Positions 20,503 through 31,500 are shown, numbered from the stretch's first letter. The stretch is 64,000 nucleotides of DNA from Bacteroidales bacterium UBA4070 (GCA_002383485.1 DFYY01000008.1:28692-92691), one strand, 5' to 3'. Notes: generated by a model from the letters alone, not told the origin. A program made the numbers and translations.

Positions 20503-21936
20503 TCAGTATTTCAGAATTATCTCCCTGACTATCCTCTCCATGTTATCGGTTATCATCCGTGAAGGGACTGTGAAACCGTTGGCAAAGGTTGTAAAGGCGA
20601 TCCTCCTTCCGCTGTTGGTTGTGAAGTAACCTGCAAACGATTTTGCACTTGTAATCGTACCTGTTTTTGCCACAACTCTCCCTTTAAACATTTCATCAAC
20701 GAAATAGTTCTTCATAGTGCCCGAGACAGCACCCATGGGGAGAGAGGAGACGAACGGCCCGGCGACGTTGCTGTTGTACATGTGCACCAGCAGCCGGACG
20801 GTCATCAGAGCGCTGATGTTGTTGTTTGAGGAGAGTCCGGAACCGTCAAGCATCACAGCTTCATACGGTTCGCACCCGATTGAATCGAGAAAATGCCTGA
20901 TCACTTCTGAGCCCGCGCTGAAAGTCCCTTTGCCAAGAATCTCATATCCAAGATGTTTCCTGATGGCCTCGGCATACATGTTTACGCTTTCATGGTTGGT
21001 GACCTTAATGATATCAGCCAGCGGCGGAGAATCGATTTCGTTTATGATAAGAACCTTTCTCCCATCAAGGGAGACGCGATCAGCACCGGGCTTGTCCGTG
21101 ATGTCAATGCCTGCGGCCCGCATGGCTGCATCAAGCATTGTTAAAAGAGCCAGGGGAGGATCTGGGATGGATGTTCTCATTGCAATACTGCTGTCCGCAG
21201 GGACGGTACCGGTCACAGTGACAGTAGAGGAGAAGGGGGCAGTATAGATGTCGCTCCTGTTGCTCCTGCCTGAAGAGATAAGTGAGTTAGTCAGCTTAAT
21301 GCCGCATCCGTACACTTCGGCTGAGTCAATCACCGCTGGTTCGCCTTCGGATTTACCAGTTACAAATATTCTGAATTTGTTGTCATTTATATTGATGTCA
21401 TAAACCCCCGCTCCGTAAGAGTAACCCAGGTCGCCCCATGCCCATCCGTCAGGGACAGGGCTGTAGTCGTAAATCGATTCGGCAGCGGCCACCCGTCCCC
21501 TTATGCGCCTGACACCAGCTTTTTTCAGGGCCTTTACCCATGTTCCTGTCACATCGCCGTAGTGTTCCCTGAAGTATTCAGATCCCAGGGCGGGATCGCC
21601 GCCTCCAATGATTATTACATCGCCGTCAAGTATTCCCCTTTTGCTGTTGAAGTCTCCGGCAATGCAGAGGGTAGTTGAGTACCGGTAGCATGGACCCAGC
21701 AGTGAGAGCGCCACCGAGGTGGGGTAGAGCTTCATCACGGAGGCGGAGGAGAGGTTTCGCTCTGCGTCATGGCTGAAGATGATCTCGCCGGTGATGGCAT
21801 CCGCGAAGCAGAAAGAGTAGGATGTTCCGGTAAAGGCGGTGTCAGCCAGGATTGTGTCCATCAACTCCTTCTGGCCGTTCAGGTTGGCGGGAAGGAGTGT
21901 GGCAAGTATCAGCAGGAGAGGTAATCCGGGTTTCAT
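20503..21936 (-). CDS. dacB: D-alanyl-D-alanine carboxypeptidase/endopeptidase, PBP4 (DacB) family
   Basis: 477 residues with a signal peptide (GLPLLLILATLLPANLNG). The three active-site motifs of class C penicillin-binding proteins are visible: SVMK (Ser66, Lys69), SSNN for the SxN box, and KTGT near the C-terminus. The long insert between SxxK and SxN is the PBP4 hallmark. The enzyme trims or cleaves peptidoglycan cross-links in the periplasm. It overlaps the upstream rlmN gene by four bases (ATGA). Confidence 0.93.
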   Translation of the reverse strand: MKPGLPLLLILATLLPANLNGQKELMDTILADTAFTGTSYSFCFADAITGEIIFSHDAERNLSSASVMKLYPTSVALSLLGPCYRYSTTLCIAGDFNSKRGILDGDVIIIGGGDPALGSEYFREHYGDVTGTWVKALKKAGVRRIRGRVAAAESIYDYSPVPDGWAWGDLGYSYGAGVYDININDNKFRIFVTGKSEGEPAVIDSAEVYGCGIKLTNSLISSGRSNRSDIYTAPFSSTVTVTGTVPADSSIAMRTSIPDPPLALLTMLDAAMRAAGIDITDKPGADRVSLDGRKVLIINEIDSPPLADIIKVTNHESVNMYAEAIRKHLGYEILGKGTFSAGSEVIRHFLDSIGCEPYEAVMLDGSGLSSNNNISALMTVRLLVHMYNSNVAGPFVSSLPMGAVSGTMKNYFVDEMFKGRVVAKTGTITSAKSFAGYFTTNSGRRIAFTTFANGFTVPSRMITDNMERIVREIILKY

Positions 21937-22961
21937 TTGTTTTTGTTTTGTTCAAGGGTTGACAGCAATCCGCAAGCTGCGCCGATATCCTCACCCCGGC
22001 TGGCACGAATAGTAGCCGTCATGCCCCTGGCGTTCAGGCTGTCGCGGAAGGCCTCCATCTCTTGCCGGCCCGGGCTGGAGTATTCGGATCCGGGTATTGA
22101 GTGAAAACGTATCAGGTTGATTCTGCATCGGATACCGTTAAGTATCCTGGCAATTTCCTTTACATGAGCCGGGCTGTCATTCAGCCCCCGGAAGACAATA
22201 TATTCGAAAGATACCCTTCTCTGCCTGCCGAAATCAAAGCCCCTGATGGTGTCCAGCACCTCCTTCAGAGGGTGTGCCTTCTGGACCGGCATCAGGGCCT
22301 GACGCTCCTCGTCAAAGGGAGAATGCAGGCTGACAGCAAGATGACATTTCGTCTCCTCAAGGTATGTCTGTATCCTGTCAATGATGCCTATTGTACTTAC
22401 TGTGATGCGTGTAGGGCTCCAGCCGTAACCCCATTCCGAGGTCAGTATCCTGAGGCTGCGGAGCACTTCATCAAGGTTGTCCAGTGGTTCACCCATTCCC
22501 ATGTAGACGATGTTGGTGAGCAGGGCATGCTCCGGCAGGCTCCTGAACTGGTTAAGTATCTCGTTTGTGGTGAGGTTTCCCTGGAAGCCCTGCCTGGCCG
22601 TCATGCAGAAACGGCAGCCCATGCGGCAGCCTGACTGAACTGAGAGGCAGACGGTGGCCCGGTCACGGTCAGGGATGTAAGCTGTCTCTATGAACCTGTT
22701 GCTGCTGACCGGGAAGAGGTATTTCTTCGTGCCATCGCTTCCGGTTGCCACTGAAGATGGCGGGGTGAGCCCTGTCTCGTAATCCTTTTCCAGCAGGGTG
22801 CGTGCGGAGAGCGACAGATCCGTCATGCCGCTTATCTCCGGAGCCCCTCTCCTGTAAAGCCATCCTGCGATCTGTTTTGCCGCATAGGATGGCAGGGAGG
22901 CTGCCTTTGCAAGAGCTGAGAGATCATCCAGGGTCTTGCCGTATAGTTTCTCTTTTGCCAT
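21933..22961 (-). CDS. rlmN: Dual-specificity 23S rRNA/tRNA adenine-C2 methyltransferase RlmN
   Basis: 342 residues. The radical-SAM cluster motif is Cys112-x3-Cys116-x2-Cys119 (SGCRMGCRFCMTARQGF). The family phrases NIVYMGMGEPLDN, RITVSTIGI, LAVSLHSP and INLIRFHSIPGSEY are all present, as is the late catalytic Cys region (SRGEDIGAACGLLS). RlmN methylates A2503 of 23S rRNA and A37 of some tRNAs. The gene is joined to both neighbours by ATGA overlaps. Confidence 0.96.
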   Translation of the reverse strand: MAKEKLYGKTLDDLSALAKAASLPSYAAKQIAGWLYRRGAPEISGMTDLSLSARTLLEKDYETGLTPPSSVATGSDGTKKYLFPVSSNRFIETAYIPDRDRATVCLSVQSGCRMGCRFCMTARQGFQGNLTTNEILNQFRSLPEHALLTNIVYMGMGEPLDNLDEVLRSLRILTSEWGYGWSPTRITVSTIGIIDRIQTYLEETKCHLAVSLHSPFDEERQALMPVQKAHPLKEVLDTIRGFDFGRQRRVSFEYIVFRGLNDSPAHVKEIARILNGIRCRINLIRFHSIPGSEYSSPGRQEMEAFRDSLNARGMTATIRASRGEDIGAACGLLSTLEQNKNK

Positions 22962-24058
22962 CAGAAGCGGTAGGCAGCTTTTTGAAGTTCATGCAGGTTT
23001 TTGAACGGCCTGGGCGGCTTAAGCTCATTATTGAGGAAATTATAAATGTCAAGCCTTATCTTCCTTGCCTCTTTGTAGTCCATTCTGTCAAAAGAGTGGC
23101 CTCCAGGCATTTCCTCGAAGATTTTGTATTTGAAGTTCTGTTTGCCTGCAGCTTTGAGGGATTTGATAAGATGTTCCACCTCAAGCACATTCACGTCTTC
23201 ATCGTTGGTATTTGTATGGATGAGGAGGGGTGTGTTGCGGTAGCGGTCTACCTGCCAGGCCGGTGAACGCCTGCGGTATTCGGCCACATTCTCGTCAGCC
23301 GTCTTGCCAATGTGGTATGAGGCTGAATAGAGATCTCGGTAATCATCATCCTTATAACCCATCCGGGCAATCACGTCACTGACCGGAACACCGGCAAAGC
23401 ATGCCTTGTATGCTTCCGGATGGTCAAAGATGCAGAAGAGACCTATGAGCCCTCCGTGGCTCCACCCAATGACACCCACACGGTCTTTATCAACGATCTC
23501 ATAGTTTTCAATCATATACTTCCTGCTGGCATCAACATCCTCAACTTCGAGGCCGCCATAGTCAATCCTCCGGTACATGCCTGCACCGTAGCCGGTTGAC
23601 CCCCTGTAATCGGCGGCAACGACTATATAACCCTGTGCTACCATCTCACGGATTATGTGTGTATGGTATGTAGTAAAGTTTGCGTGAACGCCGCCGTGAG
23701 GCAAGACCAGCAGCGGGTACTTTCCTGAGGGGTCTGCGTCACGGGGGATAAAGACATAGCTCCAGAACTTGAGCGGATTCCCTGCTCCCTGGCCTGTGGG
23801 ATTGCTCTCATTCGCCGGAGGCGGACCGGTGATGTATATTTTGTCAATAAAGGCAACATCACCCACCCTCTCAAACCAGAGCAGGTCATCAATATTCTTT
23901 TCGAGAACGTCAAGGCGGTGATCAAGTGCATCTAAGTTTCTGTTCACATCCTGAATGGCGTTCATAATCTCTGTGGTTCCGGGCTGTGATGCCACGTTCA
24001 TCCGCAGAGCGAACAATACCGTCAGAGCAATAAAAGTCTTTAAAATACTGCTTTTCAT
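22961..24058 (-). CDS. Exported S9-type alpha/beta hydrolase with an N-terminal coiled coil
   Basis: 365 residues. A signal peptide (LTVLFALRMNVASQ) is followed by a short heptad-rich helix (about 30-60, NAIQDVNRNLDALDHRLDVLEKNIDDLL) and then a prolyl-oligopeptidase-like catalytic domain. The nucleophile is Ser200 in GWSHGG, the acid lies in HTNTNDEDV (about 286-288) and the histidine is His321 in GGHSF. There is no beta-propeller, so it is far shorter than a true prolyl oligopeptidase. The DNA lies between dapF and rlmN in a tight operon. Substrate is unknown; an esterase or dipeptidyl-peptidase role is possible. Confidence 0.8.
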   Translation of the reverse strand: MKSSILKTFIALTVLFALRMNVASQPGTTEIMNAIQDVNRNLDALDHRLDVLEKNIDDLLWFERVGDVAFIDKIYITGPPPANESNPTGQGAGNPLKFWSYVFIPRDADPSGKYPLLVLPHGGVHANFTTYHTHIIREMVAQGYIVVAADYRGSTGYGAGMYRRIDYGGLEVEDVDASRKYMIENYEIVDKDRVGVIGWSHGGLIGLFCIFDHPEAYKACFAGVPVSDVIARMGYKDDDYRDLYSASYHIGKTADENVAEYRRRSPAWQVDRYRNTPLLIHTNTNDEDVNVLEVEHLIKSLKAAGKQNFKYKIFEEMPGGHSFDRMDYKEARKIRLDIYNFLNNELKPPRPFKNLHELQKAAYRF

Positions 24059-24070
24059 ATCTGTATAGAG

Positions 24071-24886
24071 TTAAATTTCAATTTCGCCACTGAAAACGAA
24101 AGTAGCCGGACCTGCAAGGAAGATGTCCGTTGCTATGTTATCTGCAAGGGTGAATTTCACTGAAAGGATACCGCCCCTGGCAACAACCTCGGTCACAGAG
24201 GTTACTGTTTTTCCGCTCTCTGCCGCCACAGCGGGGGTGACAATTTTTCCGGTTTTAACTGCCGCAATGGCAGTTGCGGTAATCCCTGTGCCGCAGGCCA
24301 GGGTTTCATCCTCGACTCCCCGTTCATATGTTCGGACGAAAAGTTTTCCTCCTTTAACACTGGCAAAATTAACGTTGACACCTGCAGGTGCATAGGCCTG
24401 GGACCAGCGCAGCTTCCTGCCATCGGTGACTACTCTGATATTGCTGATATCTTCTTTAAAGATCACCAGGTGGGGGACTCCGGTGTTCACAAGGATACCG
24501 TCCGGGACCTCTTTTATTTCCGAAACATCACTGATTGATATCTCGGTACGTCCCGGACCGTCAGGTCTGGCCGTATGCAGGCCGTCGCCTGCCATGAAAG
24601 TAAGGTCATGAAATCCCGTCATATGACTCATTGCAAAGTGGGATGCGCACCTGGCCCCGTTGCCGCACATCTCTCCAGCTGAACCGTCTGAGTTGTAGTA
24701 GAACATACGGAAATCACAAACGTCATTCTCTTCAATCAGTATAAGCCCGTCAGCACCGATGCTAAACCTCCTGTCACACAGTCTTTTGATAAGCTGGTTG
24801 TCAGAGTGGTCAATCAGTTTCGGGCTGTTCTTTACAATGATGAAGTCGTTGCCGGCGCCCTCATATTTGTTAAAGAGAATTTTCAT
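24071..24886 (-). CDS. dapF: Diaminopimelate epimerase
   Basis: 271 residues. Both catalytic cysteines are in place: Cys74 in GEMCGNGARC and Cys198 in ETLACGTGITA. The N-terminal NKYEGAGNDFIIV is typical. The enzyme converts LL-diaminopimelate to the meso form for peptidoglycan and lysine. It heads a minus-strand operon with the S9 hydrolase, rlmN and dacB; dapF and dacB share the peptidoglycan link. Confidence 0.96.
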   Translation of the reverse strand: MKILFNKYEGAGNDFIIVKNSPKLIDHSDNQLIKRLCDRRFSIGADGLILIEENDVCDFRMFYYNSDGSAGEMCGNGARCASHFAMSHMTGFHDLTFMAGDGLHTARPDGPGRTEISISDVSEIKEVPDGILVNTGVPHLVIFKEDISNIRVVTDGRKLRWSQAYAPAGVNVNFASVKGGKLFVRTYERGVEDETLACGTGITATAIAAVKTGKIVTPAVAAESGKTVTSVTEVVARGGILSVKFTLADNIATDIFLAGPATFVFSGEIEI

Positions 24887-25063
24887 ACCGTTAAATTGAA
24901 GTTAATTCTGTTAAGATCACCCCCTCAATCTGTTAAAAAAGCGAAAATTTGCAGAACAAATCATGCCGGGCGTGGTTGTAAAGATATCAATCTTTCAGGC
25001 AGGCACGCAATTTGTTGAAAAGTGGCGAAACAGGAACAGAACAATTAATAACATAAAAGAGCT

Positions 25064-26509
25064 ATGAAAGGTAAAGGTTTGATAACTACGTTGCTTGTTG
25101 CCCTCTTCGGGGCGATTGCCGGACTTTTCATTTATACCCGCTTTCTTGACAGGGACAAGCTGGTGACAGGCAGTGAAAAGGAGAAGAAAATGATTGAGGA
25201 GAATGCAAGGTACACTTCTATGGTACCGCAGTCAGGGGTGAATGATTTCATATTTGCTGCGGAACAGACGGTGCATGCGGTTGTTCATGTCAAGACCAAG
25301 ACGACAGTCAGCTCCTCATATTCAAATCCTCTGTATGAATTCTTCTATGGTCCTGGTGCAAGCCAGCCCAGGGAAGTCAGGGGTTTCGGATCAGGTGTGA
25401 TTGTCACTGCTGACGGTTACATCGTGACCAACAATCATGTGATTGAAGAGGCTGACGAGGTGGATGTGACGCTGAATGACAAGCGCACTTTTGCTGCGGA
25501 GATAGTAGGGCGTGATCCGAGTACTGATATTGCGGTGCTCAAGATCAAGGCTACAGGGCTTCCTTATATCAGGTTCGGAAATTCCGATGCTATTCGATTG
25601 GGAGAGTGGGTTCTTGCCGTTGGCAATCCGTTCAATCTTACATCTACCGTTACGGCAGGCATAGTCAGTGCCAGGGGCCGTAGTCTCAACCTGCTTGACA
25701 ATCAGTACAGGATTGAGTCGTTCATACAGACTGATGCTGCCCTCAACCAGGGTAACAGCGGAGGTGCTCTTGTGAACGTCAGGGGAGAACTGATAGGCAT
25801 CACCACTGCAATTATTTCGCCCAGCGGGGCTTATGCGGGCAACTCTTTCGCGGTACCATCGTCTATTGTTAAGAAGGTCTATGAGGATCTGAAGGAATTC
25901 GGGGAGGTACAGAGAGGTCTGATGGGGGTTAACATCACAGATGTGACTTCGGAGATAGCCGAAAGAGAGAACCTGAAGGAGGTCAGGGGAGTTTATCTGA
26001 CCGGTGTGATTGAGAATGGAGCGGCAAAAGCTGCCGGACTGGAAGAGAAAGATGTGATAATCGCAATCAACGGTGAGTCGGTGGAGACAACAGCTGATCT
26101 GCAGGAAAAGGTCAGTCGTTACAGGCCCGGAGACAAGCTTGAAGTGACATATCTCAGGAAGGGCAAAGAGAGCAAGAAGAATGTCGTTCTGCGCAATATT
26201 GAGGGTGGAACCGGCGTTATAGCTCCCGGGGCACAGTCCTCATCAGTGTTTGGCGCCACATTCACGCCGCTCACTGCAGGCGAGAGAAGTCAGTATAAAA
26301 TATCAGGTGGTGTAAAGATCACGACTATTACGGATGGACGGTTTCGCGACCTGGGTCTTTCGAAAGGGACGGTCATCGTGGACGTGAACGGGCAGAAGGT
26401 TAACAGCGGATCGGATATCCGCAGGGCAACCAGTGATGGGAAGAGTCTGACGTCAGTCGAAGGATTTACGCCGGACGGAACGTACTTCAAGTACCAAACC
26501 AGGAGGTAG
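25064..26509 (+). CDS. HtrA/DegQ-type periplasmic serine protease
   Basis: 481 residues with an N-terminal membrane or signal segment (LITTLLVALFGAIAGLFIYT). The trypsin-like triad is His125 (TNNHVIEEA), Asp155 (STDIAVLKI) and Ser232 (GNSGGALVN). Two PDZ domains follow (about 290-380 and 400-481), with the substrate loop GVYLTGVIENGAAKAAGL. The enzyme degrades or holds misfolded envelope proteins. It is a single gene upstream of rpoD. Length and layout fit the usual Bacteroidota Do protease. Confidence 0.95.
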   Translation: MKGKGLITTLLVALFGAIAGLFIYTRFLDRDKLVTGSEKEKKMIEENARYTSMVPQSGVNDFIFAAEQTVHAVVHVKTKTTVSSSYSNPLYEFFYGPGASQPREVRGFGSGVIVTADGYIVTNNHVIEEADEVDVTLNDKRTFAAEIVGRDPSTDIAVLKIKATGLPYIRFGNSDAIRLGEWVLAVGNPFNLTSTVTAGIVSARGRSLNLLDNQYRIESFIQTDAALNQGNSGGALVNVRGELIGITTAIISPSGAYAGNSFAVPSSIVKKVYEDLKEFGEVQRGLMGVNITDVTSEIAERENLKEVRGVYLTGVIENGAAKAAGLEEKDVIIAINGESVETTADLQEKVSRYRPGDKLEVTYLRKGKESKKNVVLRNIEGGTGVIAPGAQSSSVFGATFTPLTAGERSQYKISGGVKITTITDGRFRDLGLSKGTVIVDVNGQKVNSGSDIRRATSDGKSLTSVEGFTPDGTYFKYQTRR

Positions 26510-26588
26510 TCTTGAGGTTGAATTATAATAACCGGCAGATCAGGAGGTTGCCTGACTGCGCAATCCTCTGCCGGTTCTGAATGATTTA

Positions 26589-26620
26589 TTTGTTTAATAA
26601 CTGTAAAAGCAGTAAATTTG
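26589..26620 (+). promoter_or_regulatory. rpoD promoter
   Basis: A -33 TTTG (26589-26592) and a -7 TAAATTTG (26613-26620) are separated by 20 bases, the spacing expected of the Bacteroidetes primary promoter. The ATG at 26649 follows at about 28 bases. Confidence 0.7.
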
Positions 26621-26648
26621 CGAAAATTTTTCCGAAGGGGTAAACATA

Positions 26649-27509
26649 ATGAGACAACTTAAAATTACCAAATCCATAACCAACCGTGAGAGTGCGTCGT
26701 TGGACAAGTATCTGCAGGAGATTGGTAAAGAAGAGTTGATATCGGTTGAGGAAGAGGTAGAGTTAGCACAGAGAATCAAGAAGGGTGACAGGGCAGCTTT
26801 GGAGAAGCTCACGAAAGCCAATCTCCGTTTTGTTGTCTCAGTGGCCAAGCAATACCAGAATCAGGGGCTTAGTCTCCCGGACCTTATCAATGAGGGTAAC
26901 CTCGGCCTTATCAAGGCTGCAGAAAAATTTGATGAAACCCGTGGTTTCAAATTCATATCATATGCTGTCTGGTGGATAAGGCAGTCGATTCTCCAGGCTC
27001 TGGCGGAGCAATCCAGGATTGTCAGGCTGCCTCTCAACCAGGTAGGTTCACTGAACAAGATCAACAAGGCCTTTGCCCGGTTCGAGCAGGAGAATGAGCG
27101 CACCCCCTCTCCTGAGGAGCTGGCTGAAGTGCTTGACCTTCCCAAGGAAAAGGTAGCAGACACGCTCAAGGTATCAGGCCGTCATGTGTCGGTTGACGCT
27201 CCTTTTGTGGAAGGTGAGGACAACAGCCTGCTGGATGTGCTTACCAACCTTGACTCACCGATAGCTGACAAGATGCTGATAGATGAGTCGCTCTCCAAGG
27301 AGATCGACCGTGCATTGGCAACACTTACTGAGCGTGAACGGGATATCATCCGTTATTTCTTTGGCATTGCATGCCAGGAGATGACGCTTGAAGAGATAGG
27401 GGAGAAGTTCGGTCTTACGCGGGAAAGGGTGAGGCAGATCAAAGAGAAGGCTATCCGCCGCCTGCGTCATACATCACGCAGCAAACTCCTGAAGGGATAC
27501 CTGGGTTAG
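26649..27509 (+). CDS. rpoD: Principal RNA polymerase sigma factor (short Bacteroidota form)
   Basis: 286 residues; Bacteroidota primary sigma factors lack the long region 1.1, which explains the length. Region 1.2 (SLDKYLQEIG), region 2 (DLINEGNLGLIKAAEKFD.. and YAVWWIRQSI), region 3 and region 4 (LTLEEIGEKFGLTRERVRQIKEKA-like, seen here as MTLEEIGEKFGLTRERVRQI) are all complete. It directs most housekeeping transcription and should recognise the TAnnTTTG elements seen through the window. Confidence 0.96.
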   Translation: MRQLKITKSITNRESASLDKYLQEIGKEELISVEEEVELAQRIKKGDRAALEKLTKANLRFVVSVAKQYQNQGLSLPDLINEGNLGLIKAAEKFDETRGFKFISYAVWWIRQSILQALAEQSRIVRLPLNQVGSLNKINKAFARFEQENERTPSPEELAEVLDLPKEKVADTLKVSGRHVSVDAPFVEGEDNSLLDVLTNLDSPIADKMLIDESLSKEIDRALATLTERERDIIRYFFGIACQEMTLEEIGEKFGLTRERVRQIKEKAIRRLRHTSRSKLLKGYLG

Positions 27510-27536
27510 TATTCTCAGGCATAAGTAAACAGGGAG

Positions 27537-27568
27537 AGGGGTTGCAGACAGCACCCCTTTCTTATTTC
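27537..27568 (+). terminator. rpoD terminator
   Basis: An AGGGGT/ACCCCT stem (27537-27542 with 27553-27558) is followed by TTCTTATTT, 28 bases after the rpoD stop. Confidence 0.65.
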
Positions 27569-27590
27569 ACCTGACTGGTACCTTCAAATA

Positions 27591-27618
27591 AAATGAGCCC
27601 TGGGATACGGGCTCATTT
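27591..27618. terminator. Second hairpin between rpoD and the response regulator
   Basis: AAATGAGCCC and GGGCTCATTT make a perfect 10-bp stem with an 8-base loop. A-rich and T-rich flanks suit termination from either side. The rest of 27619-27809 holds no gene that I can see. Confidence 0.7.
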
Positions 27619-27809
27619 GTTAGTCCGCTGTCGATGGCGGAACTGGGGGGAAGAACTGCTTCATAGTGATATGGCTGAAATGAGAAACAGAAGCATCATA
27701 CCACGCGGTAAAAATAACAGAAACAGCTGTTGGATGAGCATCAAAGACCCGTCCAACTGACAGAACGTTTGGTGGAAACAACAAAACGGCAATTTAACCC
27801 AACAAAACC

Positions 27810-28553
27810 CTATTTTCCGGTAAATTTTCTTGCAAATTCGCCCTTGTATGAGTCACCCAGATAGGCCTTCAGACCTTCAGAAAGGAGTATTTCGCCCTGT
27901 CTTGTGTACCCTGTGACATGGTCGAGATTGATCATATAAGAGTGATGCACCCTCATGAAATTCTGATCCTCCAGCAGCCCGTCAAAATGTTTGAGATTCT
28001 TGGAACTTACAACCTTCCTGTTGCCTGACAGGTGAAAATTCGTACAGTATCCATCCGCCTGGCACAAAATTATCTCGTTGACTTTAAGTACCTCAAAGCC
28101 CTTGAGGTTTGGGATGATGAGGGTCGACTGCCTTGGTGAATTGCTCTTGAGATTGCTGAGGAGTGAGTTTATTATCTCGTTACTGATGCCACGAGGCTCA
28201 GCCGACCGGACTCTTGCAACTGCATCAATAAGCTCATCTATCTTAACAGGTTTCAGCAGATAGTCGAGGGCGCTGAATCTGAAGGCCCTGATTGCATATT
28301 CAGAATAGGCGGTTATGAATATTATTTTAAAATAGATCTTCTCAAACAGGGAGAGCAGGTCAAAGCCATTTCCGTCCGGCATCTCGATGTCAAGGAAAAC
28401 CAGGTCAGGGGATGTCTTCTGAATTGCTGCCAATGCTGTCCTGACTGATGATGCCTGTGCCACTATCTCCACATCCGGACAGAATTCGCCAAGGTAATTG
28501 GCTATTACGTCTCTGGCCAGTTTCTCGTCATCGATTATTACAGCCTTTATCAT
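27810..28553 (-). CDS. LytTR-family response regulator
   Basis: 247 residues. The receiver domain has the acidic pocket IIDDE (residues 6-10), the phospho-acceptor Asp55 (LVFLDIEMPDGNGF) and the switch Lys in YLLKPV. The C-terminal LytTR DNA-binding domain begins near residue 145 and includes RVHHSYMINLDHV and LLSEGLKAYLGDSYK. It lies 45 bases downstream of the sensor kinase gene, so the two are a cognate pair. Targets are unknown; LytTR proteins bind direct repeats upstream of the genes they control. Confidence 0.94.
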   Translation of the reverse strand: MIKAVIIDDEKLARDVIANYLGEFCPDVEIVAQASSVRTALAAIQKTSPDLVFLDIEMPDGNGFDLLSLFEKIYFKIIFITAYSEYAIRAFRFSALDYLLKPVKIDELIDAVARVRSAEPRGISNEIINSLLSNLKSNSPRQSTLIIPNLKGFEVLKVNEIILCQADGYCTNFHLSGNRKVVSSKNLKHFDGLLEDQNFMRVHHSYMINLDHVTGYTRQGEILLSEGLKAYLGDSYKGEFARKFTGK

Positions 28554-28598
28554 TTTTCCGGGGTCTGGTTTTTGTGTTAGTCTTTTTTTGTTAATATA

Positions 28599-31500
28599 TC
28601 ATGACGAGACGGGCATCTCTATCTCTACCCTGGTCCCGGTTTCTGAGTGCTCAGGGTAAAGATCGGTAATTGTAAGCCTGCAATTGCTTACCAACAGGTT
28701 ATTAATGATTTTCAGCCTGTCAGTGGCCAGGGAGATCCCCTTTGAACGTCTTGGGAGGGATTTGTCTTTCATTGCTTCTGAGCGGGCTCTGCCGACGCCG
28801 TCATCCTCCACGGTACATACAAGGATTCCTTCCCGCATTCTGAGATCGATAAGAATATGGCCTTTACGTCCATCGAGGCCCATCACTCCATGCCAGATGG
28901 CATTTTCCACGAAGGGCTGTATAAGTCCCGGAGAGACCATAAAAGCTTCGGTTTGCAGTCCCTGCTGAATACTGATCTTATAGTCGAACTTGTCTCCAAA
29001 CCTGAGGTGTTCTATCTTCAGGTAGTCTTCCAGGGCAACTAACTCAGCGCTTAGTTTTACAAAATCCTCATTCATGTTGTTCATGACAGTTCTGATCAGT
29101 TTGGAGAAATCAGCAATGTACCTGTTGGCTGAAAGACGGTCATTGTTTGAGATGAAAAAATTGATGCTGTTAAGGGCATTGAAGATGAAATGCGGGTTCA
29201 TCTGTCCCCTGAGGGCCTGGTGGCGCAGCATGTCCCTCTTCTGGCTCTCCCTCTGGTATACTTGCCTTAAGATGATCCAACTTATCAGGGTGAGCAGCAG
29301 GAGGACGAGGAAAGGGATAATCACCCGGAAGGCTAAGGTCTCATGAAACCGGGGCTTGATCCGGATCACCAGGTTCTTCTTCACGCTCCATGAACCGTTT
29401 ACATCCGTAGCCTCTATGTCAAGACTGTGCCATCCCGGGCGCAGGTTCGAAAAGTTGATGTTTCTGTCGGTGTGATCAGTGTAGTACCAGTTGTTTGATT
29501 CGCCTCCCAGCCTGTACCTGTACCTGATCATCTCGGGATGGCGGTATTCTGGTACCACAAACGAAAGATGAAAATTGTCATCTCCTTTGTCCAGCGTGAC
29601 GGTGTCTGCCCTGTATGCCGGCACATTGAGAGCTCTCCTGATCGCGGAGACTTCCAGGTTCAGGACAATTATCTTACGGTCTGCTGTCCCTGCCTGTTCC
29701 TGAATGACTTCGGCAGGATCGAATTCAACCGCACCACCAACACCACCAAAAAGGAATTTTCCCTCTTCGGTTACCCATGAAGCATCTGAATTGAATTCGT
29801 GAATCATCAGTCCGTCGTTCTCCCCGAAAGTCCTGATCCGGCCATTTTTATGGTTAATAGCAGACAGCCCGTTATTGGTTGATACCCAGATGTTTCCTTG
29901 CTGGTCACGGATAAGGCTGTAAGTTGTGTTATTTGAAAGGCCTGATGCGGTGGTGTAATAAGTCTTTTCCCCGGTGGAAGTTTCGTAACGGCACACACCT
30001 GATCCGAGCGTAGCCAGCCAGAGTATCCCTTCACTACCGTCACATATGTCTTCAATGTTTGTCATACCCCTGGCAATCCGTATTTGCTCTAGTTGCCCGG
30101 AGATCATATCGTACCTTATGAGGCAGCTGTGGCTGCATCCGGCCCAGAGGATGTTGTCCTGCCTGTGCAGGGTAAATATATTAATTGAGTCGTCCACTGA
30201 GAAGAGGCGTACTGATTTTCCGGAGGCAGGGTTATAGCTTACGATGCCTGCATCTGCAATCAGGATGTTTCCCTGGCCGTCATAGCACATTGTGTGTACC
30301 CAGCGGGCTGGGAAATGTTGTTCCATCCTGCCTGTTTGCAGATCATAACGCACCAGCTTCCAGAAATAATAACCAATCCAGAGTCCTCCGGTGTCAGGCA
30401 GAAACGATCTGGGATGCCATAAGTCAGTCTGTTCCTTTTCATTGAGTACGTTTATCTTTTCCTCATGTCCGTCGGGCCGGATCCTGATGAGGTAGTTCCT
30501 GTCCCTGGCAGCAAGCCACAGTCCTCCCTTTTCATCCCTGATGATGCCGAAAACATTGAGCTCACTCGAATTGAGAGGAAACGGATTGATATGCCTGAAT
30601 TCAGAAGGTGTAAGAACGATCTTCACCACGCCGGCCGGTGTGCCTCCTTCAAAGCTTCGGGAGATCCACAGCATTCCCGAATCATGAAAGAAATATTCAG
30701 TGGGAAGGGCACAGATGTTTCCGGGAATGGAAATCAGGGAGTCATTTCCAGGCTGATATACCTTCAGACCCGATTCATGGTTATAGAAGACCAGGGGTTT
30801 GTTGCCTTCAAAGGATATCTTTTGAAAACTGCCCCCGTACTCCCTGAAGACACCTATCTCCCTGTCCAGTCTGAACAGTCCTGAAAGCGATGCAAGCCAT
30901 GTGTTGCCCTCTTTGTCATTTACAATCCGAGCCTTGCCGGCATCGGTGAAAAAGGTGCCGATCCTGCCGGGGAGTCGCTCCAGCGGATATATAGCCTTGA
31001 TTGCAGAAAAGTGTTCTCCGGTTGTACTGTCGAACCCTGTTTCAGCCTCAATTATGTCATGACCAACCATCCAGAGATTGCCATTGTCCTGGAATTCAAT
31101 TTGGTATCTGAATGGATGCATCTCGGGGATTTCAATGCTGCCTGCTCTCCAGGGATGAAAAACGGTCTCCTTTGTCTCCGGGTGGTACCTGAGGATTCCT
31201 TTCTGAAGCAGCAGCCACAGGTATCCGTCCGGGCCCTGTTTGAAATAAACCAGGTCATCCAGCAACACTCCTCCAAGGCTTCGCACGGTACCGAACTCTT
31301 CAGTGGCCCTGTCAAAGAGTGAAAGAATGACGTTATCCGTAGCAACCCAAAGGTTGTCCTCACTGTCCACGGCAATATGGCTTACTGAAAAATAGGGTAT
31401 AGAGGTGCTGTCCGCAGGATCATGAAAATAGTTAACGAAATCGGTCCCGTCATAGCGTGTCAGTCCGTCCCAGGTGGCCATCCAGATGAAGCCGCTGCTG